Source of the DNA: Calocera cornea HHB12733
Lineage: Eukaryota; Basidiomycota; Dacrymycetes; Dacrymycetales; Dacrymycetaceae
Assembly: GCA_001632435.1 (NCBI GenBank)
Contig: KV424128.1
Coordinates: 4,101 to 41,803, forward strand
DNA length: 37,703 nt
Reading direction: 5' to 3'
How positions within the stretch are numbered: position 1 is the stretch's first letter; every line of letters begins with the position of its first letter. The translations under genes were made by a program, and so were the position numbers. This document shows, in pieces, positions 1 to 9,429 of the stretch. The notes beneath the pieces were generated by a model. The model made no database searches. It was not told the origin of the DNA and saw nothing but the letters and a program-made list of their open reading frames with translations.

Positions 1-141
1 CTCCTGATGGAGGTCAAAAGCGCACACCGACCGGGATGGCACGTCTCGAGGGCGGAAGGCGGGGGGGTCGACAGTGGTCGACAGTACCCCTCTTGCTTGA
101 CGCCGAGGCCCTCCAGATGGAGGTCCTCAGGCGGGAGGGGG

Positions 142-174
<33 letters not shown>

Positions 175-1125
175 GCGAGCGGGCGGGGACGGAGGCGGGG
201 GCAGAGGCGGGGGCAGAGGCGGGCAGGGCGGCGGCGGCGAGGAGGACGACGGCGGCAGCGAGCACGCCGGTGGTGGACGAGACGAGGATGGGGAGACAGG
301 GACCAGGGGACTTAGACGCGCGACGTCCCCTGGCCCGGAGGCAAATCAGCCACCGAAAGCTGCTGGTCGCTCGACGTGTCGCAGCGGATGCTGATTTCCA
401 GCCCGGAAGCGGACGGATGCAAATCCGCACCCTATCCGCCGGTTCCTCAACACAGCCGCTTATCGGCTGATAGCCGATGGATCCGCCCTTAACCGGCTTC
501 AAATTGGACCCTGGTCCGCGTCCAGTGCTTGGGGAAGGCAGTGGGCGGACGTGGCGCAGAGGCGGAAGCAGAGGAGGACGGCTCGTCCCGGATTGTGGGA
601 GACATGTCCGCATAAGAAACGGCCTTGTGTGCCCGGGGAGCCATGCTGCCAGGAGCAGCACGCACGCGGTCGTTGGTGCGATGCGAAGGTGCGAAAGACG
701 GTCGATCGACGCGAAGTTGGCAGGCGAGTCATTTTGCGCGTTCGCGAAGACCCTGGCTGGAGACGCGAACTGAGCGCCGGAGCCGGAGCCGGCCCCGATT
801 TTGCAGTCCCGAATGCGACGCTGTGCATTTTGATTGATGTGATGCTGCTTAATGCCTGCCGGCCGCCTACTGTATACAATACTTCTCACAGCCATGGCTT
901 ATCTCCCTTAATAATTCCTTCGGCGACCACTGGCTTACAAGGTACCTCTGTATGCAGCTGACGCAGCTGTTCTTATGCGAGCAGCACCGCGGACAAGCTC
1001 GAAACGCGTCGCCTCATCATTCATAGTACCATCCGATGAAGGCCGTCCCCTGTCGACGGATATCGTCTGACAGCGTGCTATGCACTGTATTATTGCAATG
1101 TTCAACGGATGGGGCTTCGAGGCGC
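1..1125. other. Upstream intergenic region, low-complexity start
   Basis: I find no gene I can support here. Positions about 140-245 are a GC-rich imperfect minisatellite. Open frames across it on both strands give only Arg/Gly/Ala/Pro-rich translations and look like composition artefacts. A 7-bp inverted repeat with a 3-nt spacer sits at about 461-477. From about 550 to 1125 the sequence is the upstream flank of P450 copy 1 and recurs, diverged, upstream of copy 2 (about 3445-4018), so it is part of the duplicated unit. A gene reaching in from left of the window on the minus strand cannot be excluded. Confidence 0.6.
140..245. repeat. GC-rich minisatellite
   Basis: Two short motifs repeat in tandem: GGCGGCGAG about three times, then GGCAGAGGCGGG-like units about three times. 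The tract is G-rich on the plus strand and is probably not coding. Confidence 0.7.
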
Positions 1126-1131
1126 TATAAG
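1126..1131 (+). promoter_or_regulatory. TATA box of P450 copy 1
   Basis: TATAAG lies exactly 50 bp before the ATG at 1176. Copies 2 and 3 have a TATA-like hexamer at the same distance and copy 5 at 53 bp. The spacing implies a very short 5' leader. Confidence 0.6.
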
Positions 1132-1175
1132 GGTGCCACAACGATCGGCTTGACTACACTCGCAGATCTCGCGTG

Positions 1176-3191
1176 ATGGCCTCGATCCCAACTCCCAGCG
1201 CGCTGCAGGGCTCAGCCCTCGTTCTCCTCTTGACCCTTTTGGTGCGGCTCTTCCTCCGAAAGCCAGCTGCGCCCCTCCCTCCCGGGCCCAATGCCATCCC
1301 GCTCCTGGGCAACCTCGCCCCCCCAGACCCGTTCCGCGTGTTGGGCAAGCGCTGGGCTGACGAGTACGGCGACATCATGACCTTTCGCGTCATGGGCGTG
1401 CCCATCCTGGTCGTCAATACGCGCAAAGCGGCCGCGGAGCTACTGGAGAAGCGGACAGCATCGACGGGGGGAAGGACGCACCAAGTAATGTGCGATGAGT
1501 TGTGCGCATATATCTGTCTTTCTGGCCCGGTACGTCACTGACAGCGAGCAAGGTGCGGTCTCGCGTCCGATCCGTTGCGGACGAACGACCTCAGCCTGCA
1601 CCGGCAGTATCGGCGCTTGTTCAACCTTGTCCTCGGCCCGCGAACAGCCTCTGCCGCCTGGCCTCTCCAAGTGCGTGAAACACGCCGCGCTGCGCTGGAG
1701 ATCCTCGAGAGCCCGTCGCAGCATATGGAGCATTTACGCCGGTATGACTCCTCCGCATGTTTTAACCCCGGGCGCCCCTTACTGAGATTGGATTGCGTCG
1801 CAAGGGCGATCGCAGCCATTGCATTTGAGCTTGTCTACGGTCTGAAGATCAAGAGCTACAGCGATCCTATGGTGCGGCTGGCAAACCTGGGCATTCGGAG
1901 ATTCGAGACGAGTACGTCCTGTGCTTCCATGACGGGCTGGCACAACGCTGAGATGTACAACAGTAATCAAGCCCGGGAGCTGGATAGTGGATATAATCCC
2001 TCAGTGTGAGTCTACACCTTGCGCGCAATTGAACTGTGCTGATGTGTCGATGCAGTGAGACACCTCCCCGACTGGTTCCCTGGTGCCGGCTTTCTACGTA
2101 TCGGGAAAGAGTATAAGGCCGATTATTTTGCCACGCGCACACTGCCGTACGAGCAGGTCAAACGCGAGCTGGTACGCGCTCCCTGCCTGAGCTCTCGATC
2201 TCTGCTTATCAGAGGCGGTCCAGGCGGAGGGGACGGCGAAGCCCTGTCTCGCCGTGACGCTCATTGAGGAAGAGGAGAAGGAGAAGTGTGGGGAAGACGT
2301 GATCAAGTGGGTAGGCTCTGGGGTCTACTCCGGCGGGGCGGATTCCGTATGGCTTCCCTACCCTACCCTTCGTCGTGGTTGACTGACGTCTCCAAAGTCT
2401 GCCGCAGCGCTCCAAACTTTCCTCGCGGCAATGCTCCTCTACCCATCAGTGCAGGCCAAGGCACAAGCCGAGCTAGACAACATTATCGGCCGGGAGTACC
2501 CGCCTACGCTGGAGGACCGCGAGCGGCTACCATACTGCACCGCACTCGTGTCTGAGGTGCTTCGATGGCAGCCTGTCACGCCCGTCGCGCTGCCGCATTG
2601 TATGCTGAAAGACGAGATCTACAACGGGTACCTGCTTCCGAAGGGGACGACCATCTTGGCCAATGTCTGGTGCGGGCCGTTTTGCTTTTGCTGAAGTCTG
2701 CAGCCTGAGTCTGACCCTGCTTGGAAAGGGCAATGACACGAGATGAGCGAGACTTCCCTAACGCAGACGAGTTCCAGCCCGAGCGCTGGCTTGCGGAAGA
2801 TGGAAAACTGAAAGAAGACGTACCAGGGCGAAAAATTTCGCTCGCATTCGGATTTGGCCGCCGGTCAGTCCCCCTCTCGTCCCCCTCTTCCTCTTTCCCG
2901 TCTCCCGATTTCTCACGTGCTACAGCATCTGCCCTGGTTATCATCTAGCAGAGGCTAACATCTTCGCGGGCGCGGTGGCAATCCTCTGGTCGGCCGTGCT
3001 CTCAAAGCCCGAGGGCGTGGAGATAGAGTGGGTCGAAGGTTTTGGTCCGCAGTACGTTTCTGGCCAGCTTTTGCGTTTGACGCGGGCAGTGTGCTAATTT
3101 TACGAGCAGGCGTCCCAAGGACTTCAAGCTGGAGGTGCGGCCAAGGTGGGATGGAGCGATCGAAGCGCTACGTGCTTCCCTCGGGGAGTAG
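1176..3191 (+). CDS. Cytochrome P450, tandem copy 1
   Basis: Heme-thiolate monooxygenase, expected to be anchored in the ER membrane by its N-terminal helix; substrate unknown. Ten exons: 1176-1501, 1553-1741, 1787-1911, 1964-2005, 2056-2171, 2215-2346, 2398-2669, 2729-2863, 2926-3051, 3110-3191, giving 514 aa. Visible landmarks are the hydrophobic anchor (about residues 10-25), the proline-rich hinge LPPGPNAIPLLGN, the K-helix EVLR, PERW, and the heme loop FGFGRRICPG with Cys448. An intron splits the second Arg codon of that loop. The I-helix reads GGADS then S across an intron, with Ser where Thr is usual. All introns fit GT-AG and the frame stays open throughout. The protein resembles the large agaricomycete P450 group often named O-methylsterigmatocystin oxidoreductase-like; I do not assign a CYP family number. 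Copy 2 is its nearest relative. Confidence 0.9.
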
Positions 3192-4018
3192 ATGGTAGGA
3201 CAGAGCATTTATGATAATTTGGAAACATTGTTGCTGGGTCGCAGTCCTTCAAGGGACCTCAGACCGTATATTTGCGCTGGAATCTCCCTCGATTGGCATT
3301 TGAGACCTCCCATATGTCGTCGTGCGTGAGATTGCGGCTAGTCTGCCAGCTCTTGGGGTCCCTTTTCTGCTACTTCGCTTGGTGTGGGGCGCTGCCGTTG
3401 AGCGCTCGGCCGGTGAAGCCGCCGGGGGTGGCGCTGGGAGGGGAGGAGGAGCGCGGGCGCAGAGGAGGAAGCAGAGGAGGACGGCTCATCCGGGATGGTG
3501 CGAGAGATGTCCGCAATCCCGACGACCTTGGGTGCCCGGGGATCCCTGCTGCCAAGAATACTGTAGCGCACACGCGCTCGTTGGTGCGACGCCATCGAGG
3601 CGATGTGGCAGGCATGAGGCAAGGAGTCATTTTGCGCGTTTGAAGACCCCGGCCGGAGAAGCGAAGAGCGCCCGAGCCGGCCGCGAGTCTCCCGGTCTCG
3701 AATGTAATCCTGTGCAGTTAATGCCAGCCAGCCCTCCTATATAGTCTGTCTCACCGCCATGGCTTCAATTACTCTTTCGGCGACGACTGAGTTACAAGGC
3801 TATCTCCGTATGCAGATGGCTGAGCTACAAGGCTACCTCTGTATGCACATGATGCAGCTGCTCTTATGCGAGTGGCGCGGCGGACTCCTGCTCGAAACGC
3901 GTCGCCTCATCTTTCATATTGCCATCTGACGAAATCGGTCTCCTATCAGCGGATGTCGTCTGGCAGCGTGCTGTGCACTGTATTATTGCAAAGTTCAACG
4001 GATGGGGCTTCGAGGCGC
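3192..4018. other. Intergenic region between P450 copies 1 and 2
   Basis: This holds the 3' flank of copy 1, including a degenerate palindrome at 3243-3256 whose counterpart after copy 3 is perfect. From about 3445 onwards it holds a second version of the copy 1 upstream region. Open frames here match frames in the 550-960 segment only because the DNA is duplicated. I see no separate gene. Confidence 0.7.
3787..3852 (+). repeat. 33-bp direct tandem repeat, two units
   Basis: Two imperfect 33-bp units (3787-3819 and 3820-3852) share ACAAGGCTA and GTATGCA. The equivalent region before copy 1 (about 930-962) has a single unit, so this is a local duplication in the copy 2 promoter, about 220-280 bp before its ATG. 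Confidence 0.75.
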
Positions 4019-4024
4019 TATATG
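4019..4024 (+). promoter_or_regulatory. TATA-like box of P450 copy 2
   Basis: TATATG lies 50 bp before the ATG at 4069. It corresponds to TATAAG of copy 1 with one changed base. Confidence 0.5.
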
Positions 4025-4068
4025 GGCGCACCAACGATCGGATTGACCACACTCGCAGATTCCGCACG

Positions 4069-6081
4069 ATGGCCTCGATCCCAACTCCCAGCGCGCTGCA
4101 GGGCTCGGCCCTCGTTCTCCTCTTGGCTCTCTTGGTGCGGATCCTCCTCCGAAAGCCAGCTGCGCCCCTCCCGCCTGGACCCAATGCCATCCCGCTCCTA
4201 GGCAACCTCGTCACCCCAGACTCCTTCCGTGTGCCGAGCAAGCGCTACGTCGACGAATACGGCGACATCATGACCTTTCGCGTCATGGGCGTGCCCATCC
4301 TGGTCGTCAATACGCGCGAAGCGGCCACGGAGCTACTGGAGAAGCGAACAGCATCGACCGGGGGTAGGATGCACCAAGTAATGTGCGATGAGTTGTGCGC
4401 ATATACCTGTCTTTCTGGCCGGTTACACCACTGACTGCGAGCAAGGTGCGGTCTCGCCTCAGAGCCGTTGCGGACCAACGACCTCAGCCTGCACCGGCAG
4501 TATCGGCGATTGTTTAACTTTGTCCTCGGCCCGCGAACAGCCTCTGCCGCCTGGCCTCTCCAAGTGCGTGAAACGCGCCGCGCTGCGCTGGAGATCCTCG
4601 AGAGCCCGTCGCAGCAGAAGGAGCATTTACGCCGGTATGACTCCTCCGCATGCTTCAACCCCGGGTGCCACTTACTGAGATTGGATTGCTTCGCAAGGGC
4701 GATCGCAGCCATTGTGTTTGAGCTTGTCTACGGTCTGAAGATCAAGAGCTACAGCGATCCTATGGTGCGGCTGGCAAACCTGGGCATCCAGAGACTGGCG
4801 ACGAGTACGTCGTGTGCTTCCATGACGGGCTGGCACAACGCTGAGACATACAACAGTACTCAAGCCCGGGAGCTGGATAGTAGATATAATCCCTCAGTGT
4901 GAGTCTACACCTTGCGCGCAAGTGAACTGTGCTGATGTGGCGATGCAGTGAGATACCTCCCCGACTGGTTCCCTGGTGTCGGCTTCCTGCGTATCGGGAA
5001 AGAATATAATGCCGATTATTTTGCCACACGCACACTGCCGTACGAGCAGGTCAAACGTGAGTTGGTACGTGCTCCTCTGCCCGCGTTCCCGACATGTGCT
5101 TATCAAGACGCTGTCCAGGCGGAGGGGACGGCGAAGCCCTGTCTCACCGTGACGCTCATTGAGGAGAAGGAGAAGGAGAAGTGTGGGGAGGACGTGACTA
5201 AGTGGATAGGCTTCGCGGTCTACTTCGGCGGGGCGGATACCGTATGGCTTCCCTACCCTACCCTTTCGTCGTTGTTGTCTGATCTCTCCAAAGTCCGCCG
5301 CAGCGCTCCAAACTTTCCTCGCGGCAATGCTCCTCTACCCATCAGTGCAGGCCAAGGCACAAGCCGAGCTAGACTCTATTATCGGCCGCGAGCACCCGCC
5401 TACGCTGGAGGATCGCGAGCGGCTACCATACTGCACCGCACTCGTGTCTGAGGTGCTTCGCTGGCAGCCTGTCATACCCATGGGCGTGCCGCACTGTATG
5501 CTGAAAGATGAGATCTACAACGGGTACTTGCTTCCGAAAGGAACACCGATCGTGGCTAATATCTGGTGTGTGCCGTTTTGCTCTTGCTGTAGTATGAGGT
5601 CTGACCTTGGCCGGAAAGGGCAATGACACGAGATGAGCGAGATTTCCCTAATGCAGACGAATTCCAGCCCGAGCGCTGGCTGGCGGAAGATGGAAAACTG
5701 AAAGAAGACGTACCAGGGCGGAGCATTTCGCTCGCATTCGGTTTTGGCCGCCGGTCAGTCCCCCTCTCGTCCCCCTCTTCCCTTTTCCCGTCTCCCGATT
5801 GCTCACGTGCTACAGCATCTGCCCTGGTTATCTTCTAGCAGAGGCTAACATCTTCGCGGGCGCGGTGGCAATCCTCTGGTCGACCGTGCTCTCAAAGCCG
5901 GAGGGCGTGGAGATAGAATGGGTCGAAGGTTTTGGTCCGGTGTACGTTTCTTGCCAGCTTCTGCGTTTGACGCGGGCAGTGTGCTGATTTTACGAGCAGG
6001 CGTCCGAAGGACCTCAAGGTGGAGGTGCGGCAGAGGTGGGATGGAGCGGTCGAGGCGCTACGTGCTTCCATTGGGGAGTAG
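4069..6081 (+). CDS. Cytochrome P450, tandem copy 2
   Basis: Close paralogue of copy 1, offset by 2,893 bp, with the same predicted role as an ER-anchored monooxygenase of unknown substrate. Exons: 4069-4394, 4446-4634, 4680-4804, 4857-4898, 4949-5068, 5108-5241, 5294-5565, 5619-5753, 5816-5941, 6000-6081, giving 516 aa. The I-helix motif is GGADT with the normal Thr, the K-helix is EVLR, and the heme loop FGFGRRICPG places Cys450 on the exon after the split Arg codon. The fifth intron is unusual. The acceptor used by the other copies is mutated (TCAG to TCAA), and the best remaining intron (5069-5107) is 39 nt, a multiple of three without stops, so splicing and retention both keep the frame. 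I see no disabling change. Confidence 0.9.
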
Positions 6082-6269
6082 GCCCGAGTAAATGACAGGC
6101 TGGAGTATTTACTGCCCCATCTTTGAATGTATGATGTGTCGCACCTGCAGCCCATCCCAGAACGCACTTGAGATTTCACAATCTTCGGGGAGATCTAATG
6201 ATCGTATCGAGTTCGGTTGTTCAGTCGGGCATCTTCGTCGGCACGTCGCTAGGATTGGGCTGACAAGAT

Positions 6270-6585
6270 ATGTGCCTGACAGTGCGATTGCGGTCGTGAT
6301 ATATGCGGTGGCGTATGAACTCAATATCGAGGGCGATGATGCTCCGATGGTGCGGCGCACTGATTTGTATATTCATGTCTTTGAGCATAGTCGGTTCTGG
6401 GTTGGGGTGTGGGATGGCGATGGCGCTGAAACTTATTCAGGGCAGCTGCCAACTTGCCAAGACTGAGGTCCTGCTGGTGGATAGATTCCCTTGGGTAGGA
6501 TACTTTCACACAGGTGCGTCAAACACTCATCTCTTGCAGTAGGGTACCTTCCTGAGTGGTTTCCTGGGGCGATATTTCAGTGACT
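6270..6585 (+). pseudogene. P450 relic between copies 2 and 3
   Basis: A decayed fragment of the same P450 family. About 6281-6391 translates to AIAVVIYAVAYELNI and then DAPMVRRTDLYIHVFEH, which aligns with exon 3 of copies 1-3 (AIAAIVFELVYGLKIK, then DPMVRLANLGIRRFET). About 6465-6495 gives LLVDRFPW, equivalent to the short exon 4, and 6541-6582 gives YLPEWFPGAIFQ followed by a stop, equivalent to the start of exon 5. N-terminal exons and everything after the F-G region, including the heme loop, are missing. The VDRFPW wording is closer to copy 5 than to copy 1, so this may be the remains of an older family member. Confidence 0.75.
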
Positions 6586-6827
6586 AGATAAGAACTGGAA
6601 CGCGCACTGTAGAAGAAGTCAAGACAGGAGTGGACCCTGGCCAGGGACGCCAAGAGCGCCGGAGCCGGCCACTCGCGCGATCGGTGTGAAACCTGTGCAG
6701 AAGCTGACAGTCGCCCGCCGGCCTACTCCCACGGTCAGGAGTCAGTCCCTTCAATGTCTCCCCGCGACGGATGTCGTCTGGAGACTGCATTCATGCGACG
6801 TACACAACCGACGGGACATGGTTGCGC

Positions 6828-6833
6828 TATAAG
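6828..6833 (+). promoter_or_regulatory. TATA box of P450 copy 3
   Basis: TATAAG lies 50 bp before the ATG at 6878, the same spacing as in copies 1 and 2. Confidence 0.6.
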
Positions 6834-6877
6834 TCCACCCAATCAGTCGCTTGAACCACACTCGCGAACCCTGTGTC

Positions 6878-8877
6878 ATGACCGCGATCTACCTCCCCAG
6901 CGCGCTGCAGGGCGCAGCCCTCCTCGTCGGCCTGTTCCTCGTGGCGCACCTTCTCATCCGAAAGCCCACGGCACCCCTCCCACCCGGCCCCAACCCCATC
7001 CCGCTCCTAGGCAACCTCACCTTTCCCGAGCCCTTCCATGTGCCGTTCAAGCGCTGGGCAGATGAGTACGGCGATGTCATGACCTTCCGCATCTGGGGCC
7101 AGCCCATCCTGTTCGTCAATACACGCAAGGGAGCAGCGGAGGTGCTGGAGAAGCGGTCAGCATCGACAGGGGGGAGGGTACACCAGGTGATGGCTGATGA
7201 TCTGTGCGCATATATCCACCTTTCGGGCCCGGTTCATTTGGTGTTGACGGTCAGCAAGGTGCCACCTCTCAACGGACCCAACCCGGACGAACGATCTCGC
7301 CCTGCACCGGCAGTATCGGCGCCTGTACAATATTGTCGTTGGCCCGCGCGCTGCCCCCGCCGCGTGGCCCGTGCAAGTACGCGAAACGCGCCGCGCCGCG
7401 CTGGACATCCTCGAGAGCCCATCGCGACATATGGAGCATATACGGCGGTACGGCCCCAGCATAACTCGAACTCAGACGCCGCTCACTGAGATTCGGTTGC
7501 TTGGAAAGGGCGATCGCAGCCATTGTGTTTGAGTTTGTCTATGGGATGAAGATCAAAAGCAACAGCGACCCTATTGTGCGAATGGCAGACGAGTGTAATG
7601 AGAGGTTCGAGACCAGTGAGTAGTGCGGTTCCATCCTCCATCTGCACCACGCTGATGGACATGGCAGTCGCCAGGCCCGGGAACTGGATCGTGGATAGAA
7701 TCCCCGCGCGTGAGTTTGCACCTTGCATACAACGGGACCGTACTGACGCAGAGGGGCAGTGCAATATCTCCCTGACTGGCTCCCAGGTACCGACTTTCTG
7801 CGTGTCAGCAAGGAGTATAAGGCGTACCATATGGCTATGCGCACGCTGCCGTACGAGCAAGTCAAGCGCGAGATGGCACGCGTACTCCATCTCCGGGCGC
7901 TCGATATATGCTTATCAGGACGCTGTTCAGGCAAAGGGGACGGCCAAGCCTTGCCTGGTTGCAACGCTCATTGAGGAGGAGGAGAAGTATGGGGAGGATG
8001 TGCTTAAGTGGATCGCCTTTAGCCACTACAGTGCAGGGGCGGATACTGTGCGGCTTCACCTCCCTACCCTTCGTCGTTGTTGTCTGACATCCTTGAAGTC
8101 CGGCTCAGTACTCAAGACGTTCCTCGCAGCAATGCTCCTCTTCCCGTCAGTGCAGGCCAAGGCACAAGCCGAGCTAGACACCATCATCGGCCGGGAGCAC
8201 CCGCCTACACTGGAGGACCGCGAGCGGCTGCCATACTGCACCGCACTCGTGTCTGAGGTGCTTCGCTGGCAGCCTGTTGGGCCCGTGGTGCTGCCGCACT
8301 GCATGCAGAAAGACGAGATCTACGAAGGGTACCTGCTTCCGAAAGGGACGACTGTCCTAGCTAATGTCTGGTGGGTGCCGTTTGCTTTTGCGGCAGTGTG
8401 ATTACTGACTTTGGCTGGGTAGGGCAATGACACATGATGAGCGAGACTTCCCTAATGCAGACGAGTTCCAGCCTGAGCGCTGGCTTACGGAAGACGGCAA
8501 ACTGAAAGAAGACGTACCGGGGCGGAGCATTCCGTTCGCATTCGGGTTTGGCCGCCGGTCAGTCCCCTTCTATCGCCCTTGGCCCCTCCTCCCGATGGCT
8601 GACGTGCTGCAGCATCTGTCCCGGATGGCATATGGGCGAGGCTAACATATTCGCGGGCGCAGTGGCACTCCTCTGGTCGGCAGTGCTCTCAAAGCCGGAG
8701 GGGGTGGAGATCGAGTGGGTGGAGGGTCTTGGTCCGGTGTATGTTTCTTTCCAGCTTTGCAATTGACGCGGGCTGTGTGCTAATATGACGAGCAGGCATC
8801 CGAAGGACTTCACGTTGGAGGTGCGGCCGAGATGGGATGGCGCGGTCGAGGCACTTCGAGCTTCTATCGGGGAGTAG
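6878..8877 (+). CDS. Cytochrome P450, tandem copy 3
   Basis: Third member of the close subgroup, clearly more diverged than copies 1 and 2 are from each other. Exons: 6878-7203, 7259-7447, 7491-7615, 7668-7709, 7760-7875 (or 7881), 7919-8047, 8099-8370, 8423-8557, 8613-8738, 8796-8877, giving 513 aa (515 with the longer exon 5). It has the N-terminal hydrophobic anchor, hinge LPPGPNPIPLLGN, I-helix AGADT, K-helix EVLR, PERW and heme loop FGFGRRICPG with Cys447. At the donor of intron 5, where copies 1 and 2 have GTACG, this copy has GCACG. Either a GC-AG intron is used, or a GT six bases further on, which adds two codons. The reading frame is intact. Substrate unknown. Confidence 0.9.
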
Positions 8878-9429
8878 ATGACAGGCTGGAACATTTATAT
8901 CTTAGTTTGGAAATATTGTTGCAGTATGGCGGTCCCTCGAGGGACCTCAGACCGTCTATTTACGCTGGAATCTCGCTTGATACGCTGTTGAGGCCTCCTT
9001 AAAGCAGTGACGGTACAGGCATCGGTTGATTGTGATAAGTTATATCCACAAGAACGACTGGATAAGTTATAGAACTCACGGAGCGGTTAGGGGCGCAAAG
9101 TGGCTGAGAGAAGGTTCGGTATTCAATGCCGGAATCACGGACCCTGATCGGGCTCGGTGTGCGGGGTACCGGCCGCAGACTGCCCTAAATAGCAAATACC
9201 ATTCAAATGCCTCAACCCGTACCGTTCCCACGCCTAGACATATGCAAGCAGTACAGCGGGCTAGGACTGCGTCCCTGAGAGCGCTGGTAAGCGCCCATCG
9301 GCCAATCAGACGCTAGCATCGCCCTGACACCACACCAGTCTCCTCGACGCTGGGCCTGACGGACCGGACTTTCTTGTGTCTTCTCTTTAGGATCGTCCTC
9401 TATTGTCCATTGTGGACTGATACCGGTAC
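8878..9429. other. Intergenic region before P450 copy 4
   Basis: It holds the conserved 3' flank of copy 3 up to about 9000, then unique sequence. No TATA-like box is found at the 50-bp position used by copies 1, 2, 3 and 5. The open frame at 9026-9316 shows nothing recognisable. Confidence 0.6.
8931..8946. repeat. 16-bp perfect palindrome after P450 copy 3
   Basis: GGTCCCTCGAGGGACC is its own reverse complement and lies 54 bp past the stop codon. The equivalent site after copy 1 (3243-3256) is imperfect. The surrounding 3' flank, including AGGGACCTCAGACCGT, is conserved between the two genes. Confidence 0.8.

Noticed and set aside
14..895. 293-codon minus-strand frame at the left end with an Ala-rich hydrophobic stretch
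   Set aside because: The stretch comes from the GC minisatellite, and the rest overlaps the duplicated P450 upstream region, which has no conserved frame between its two copies.
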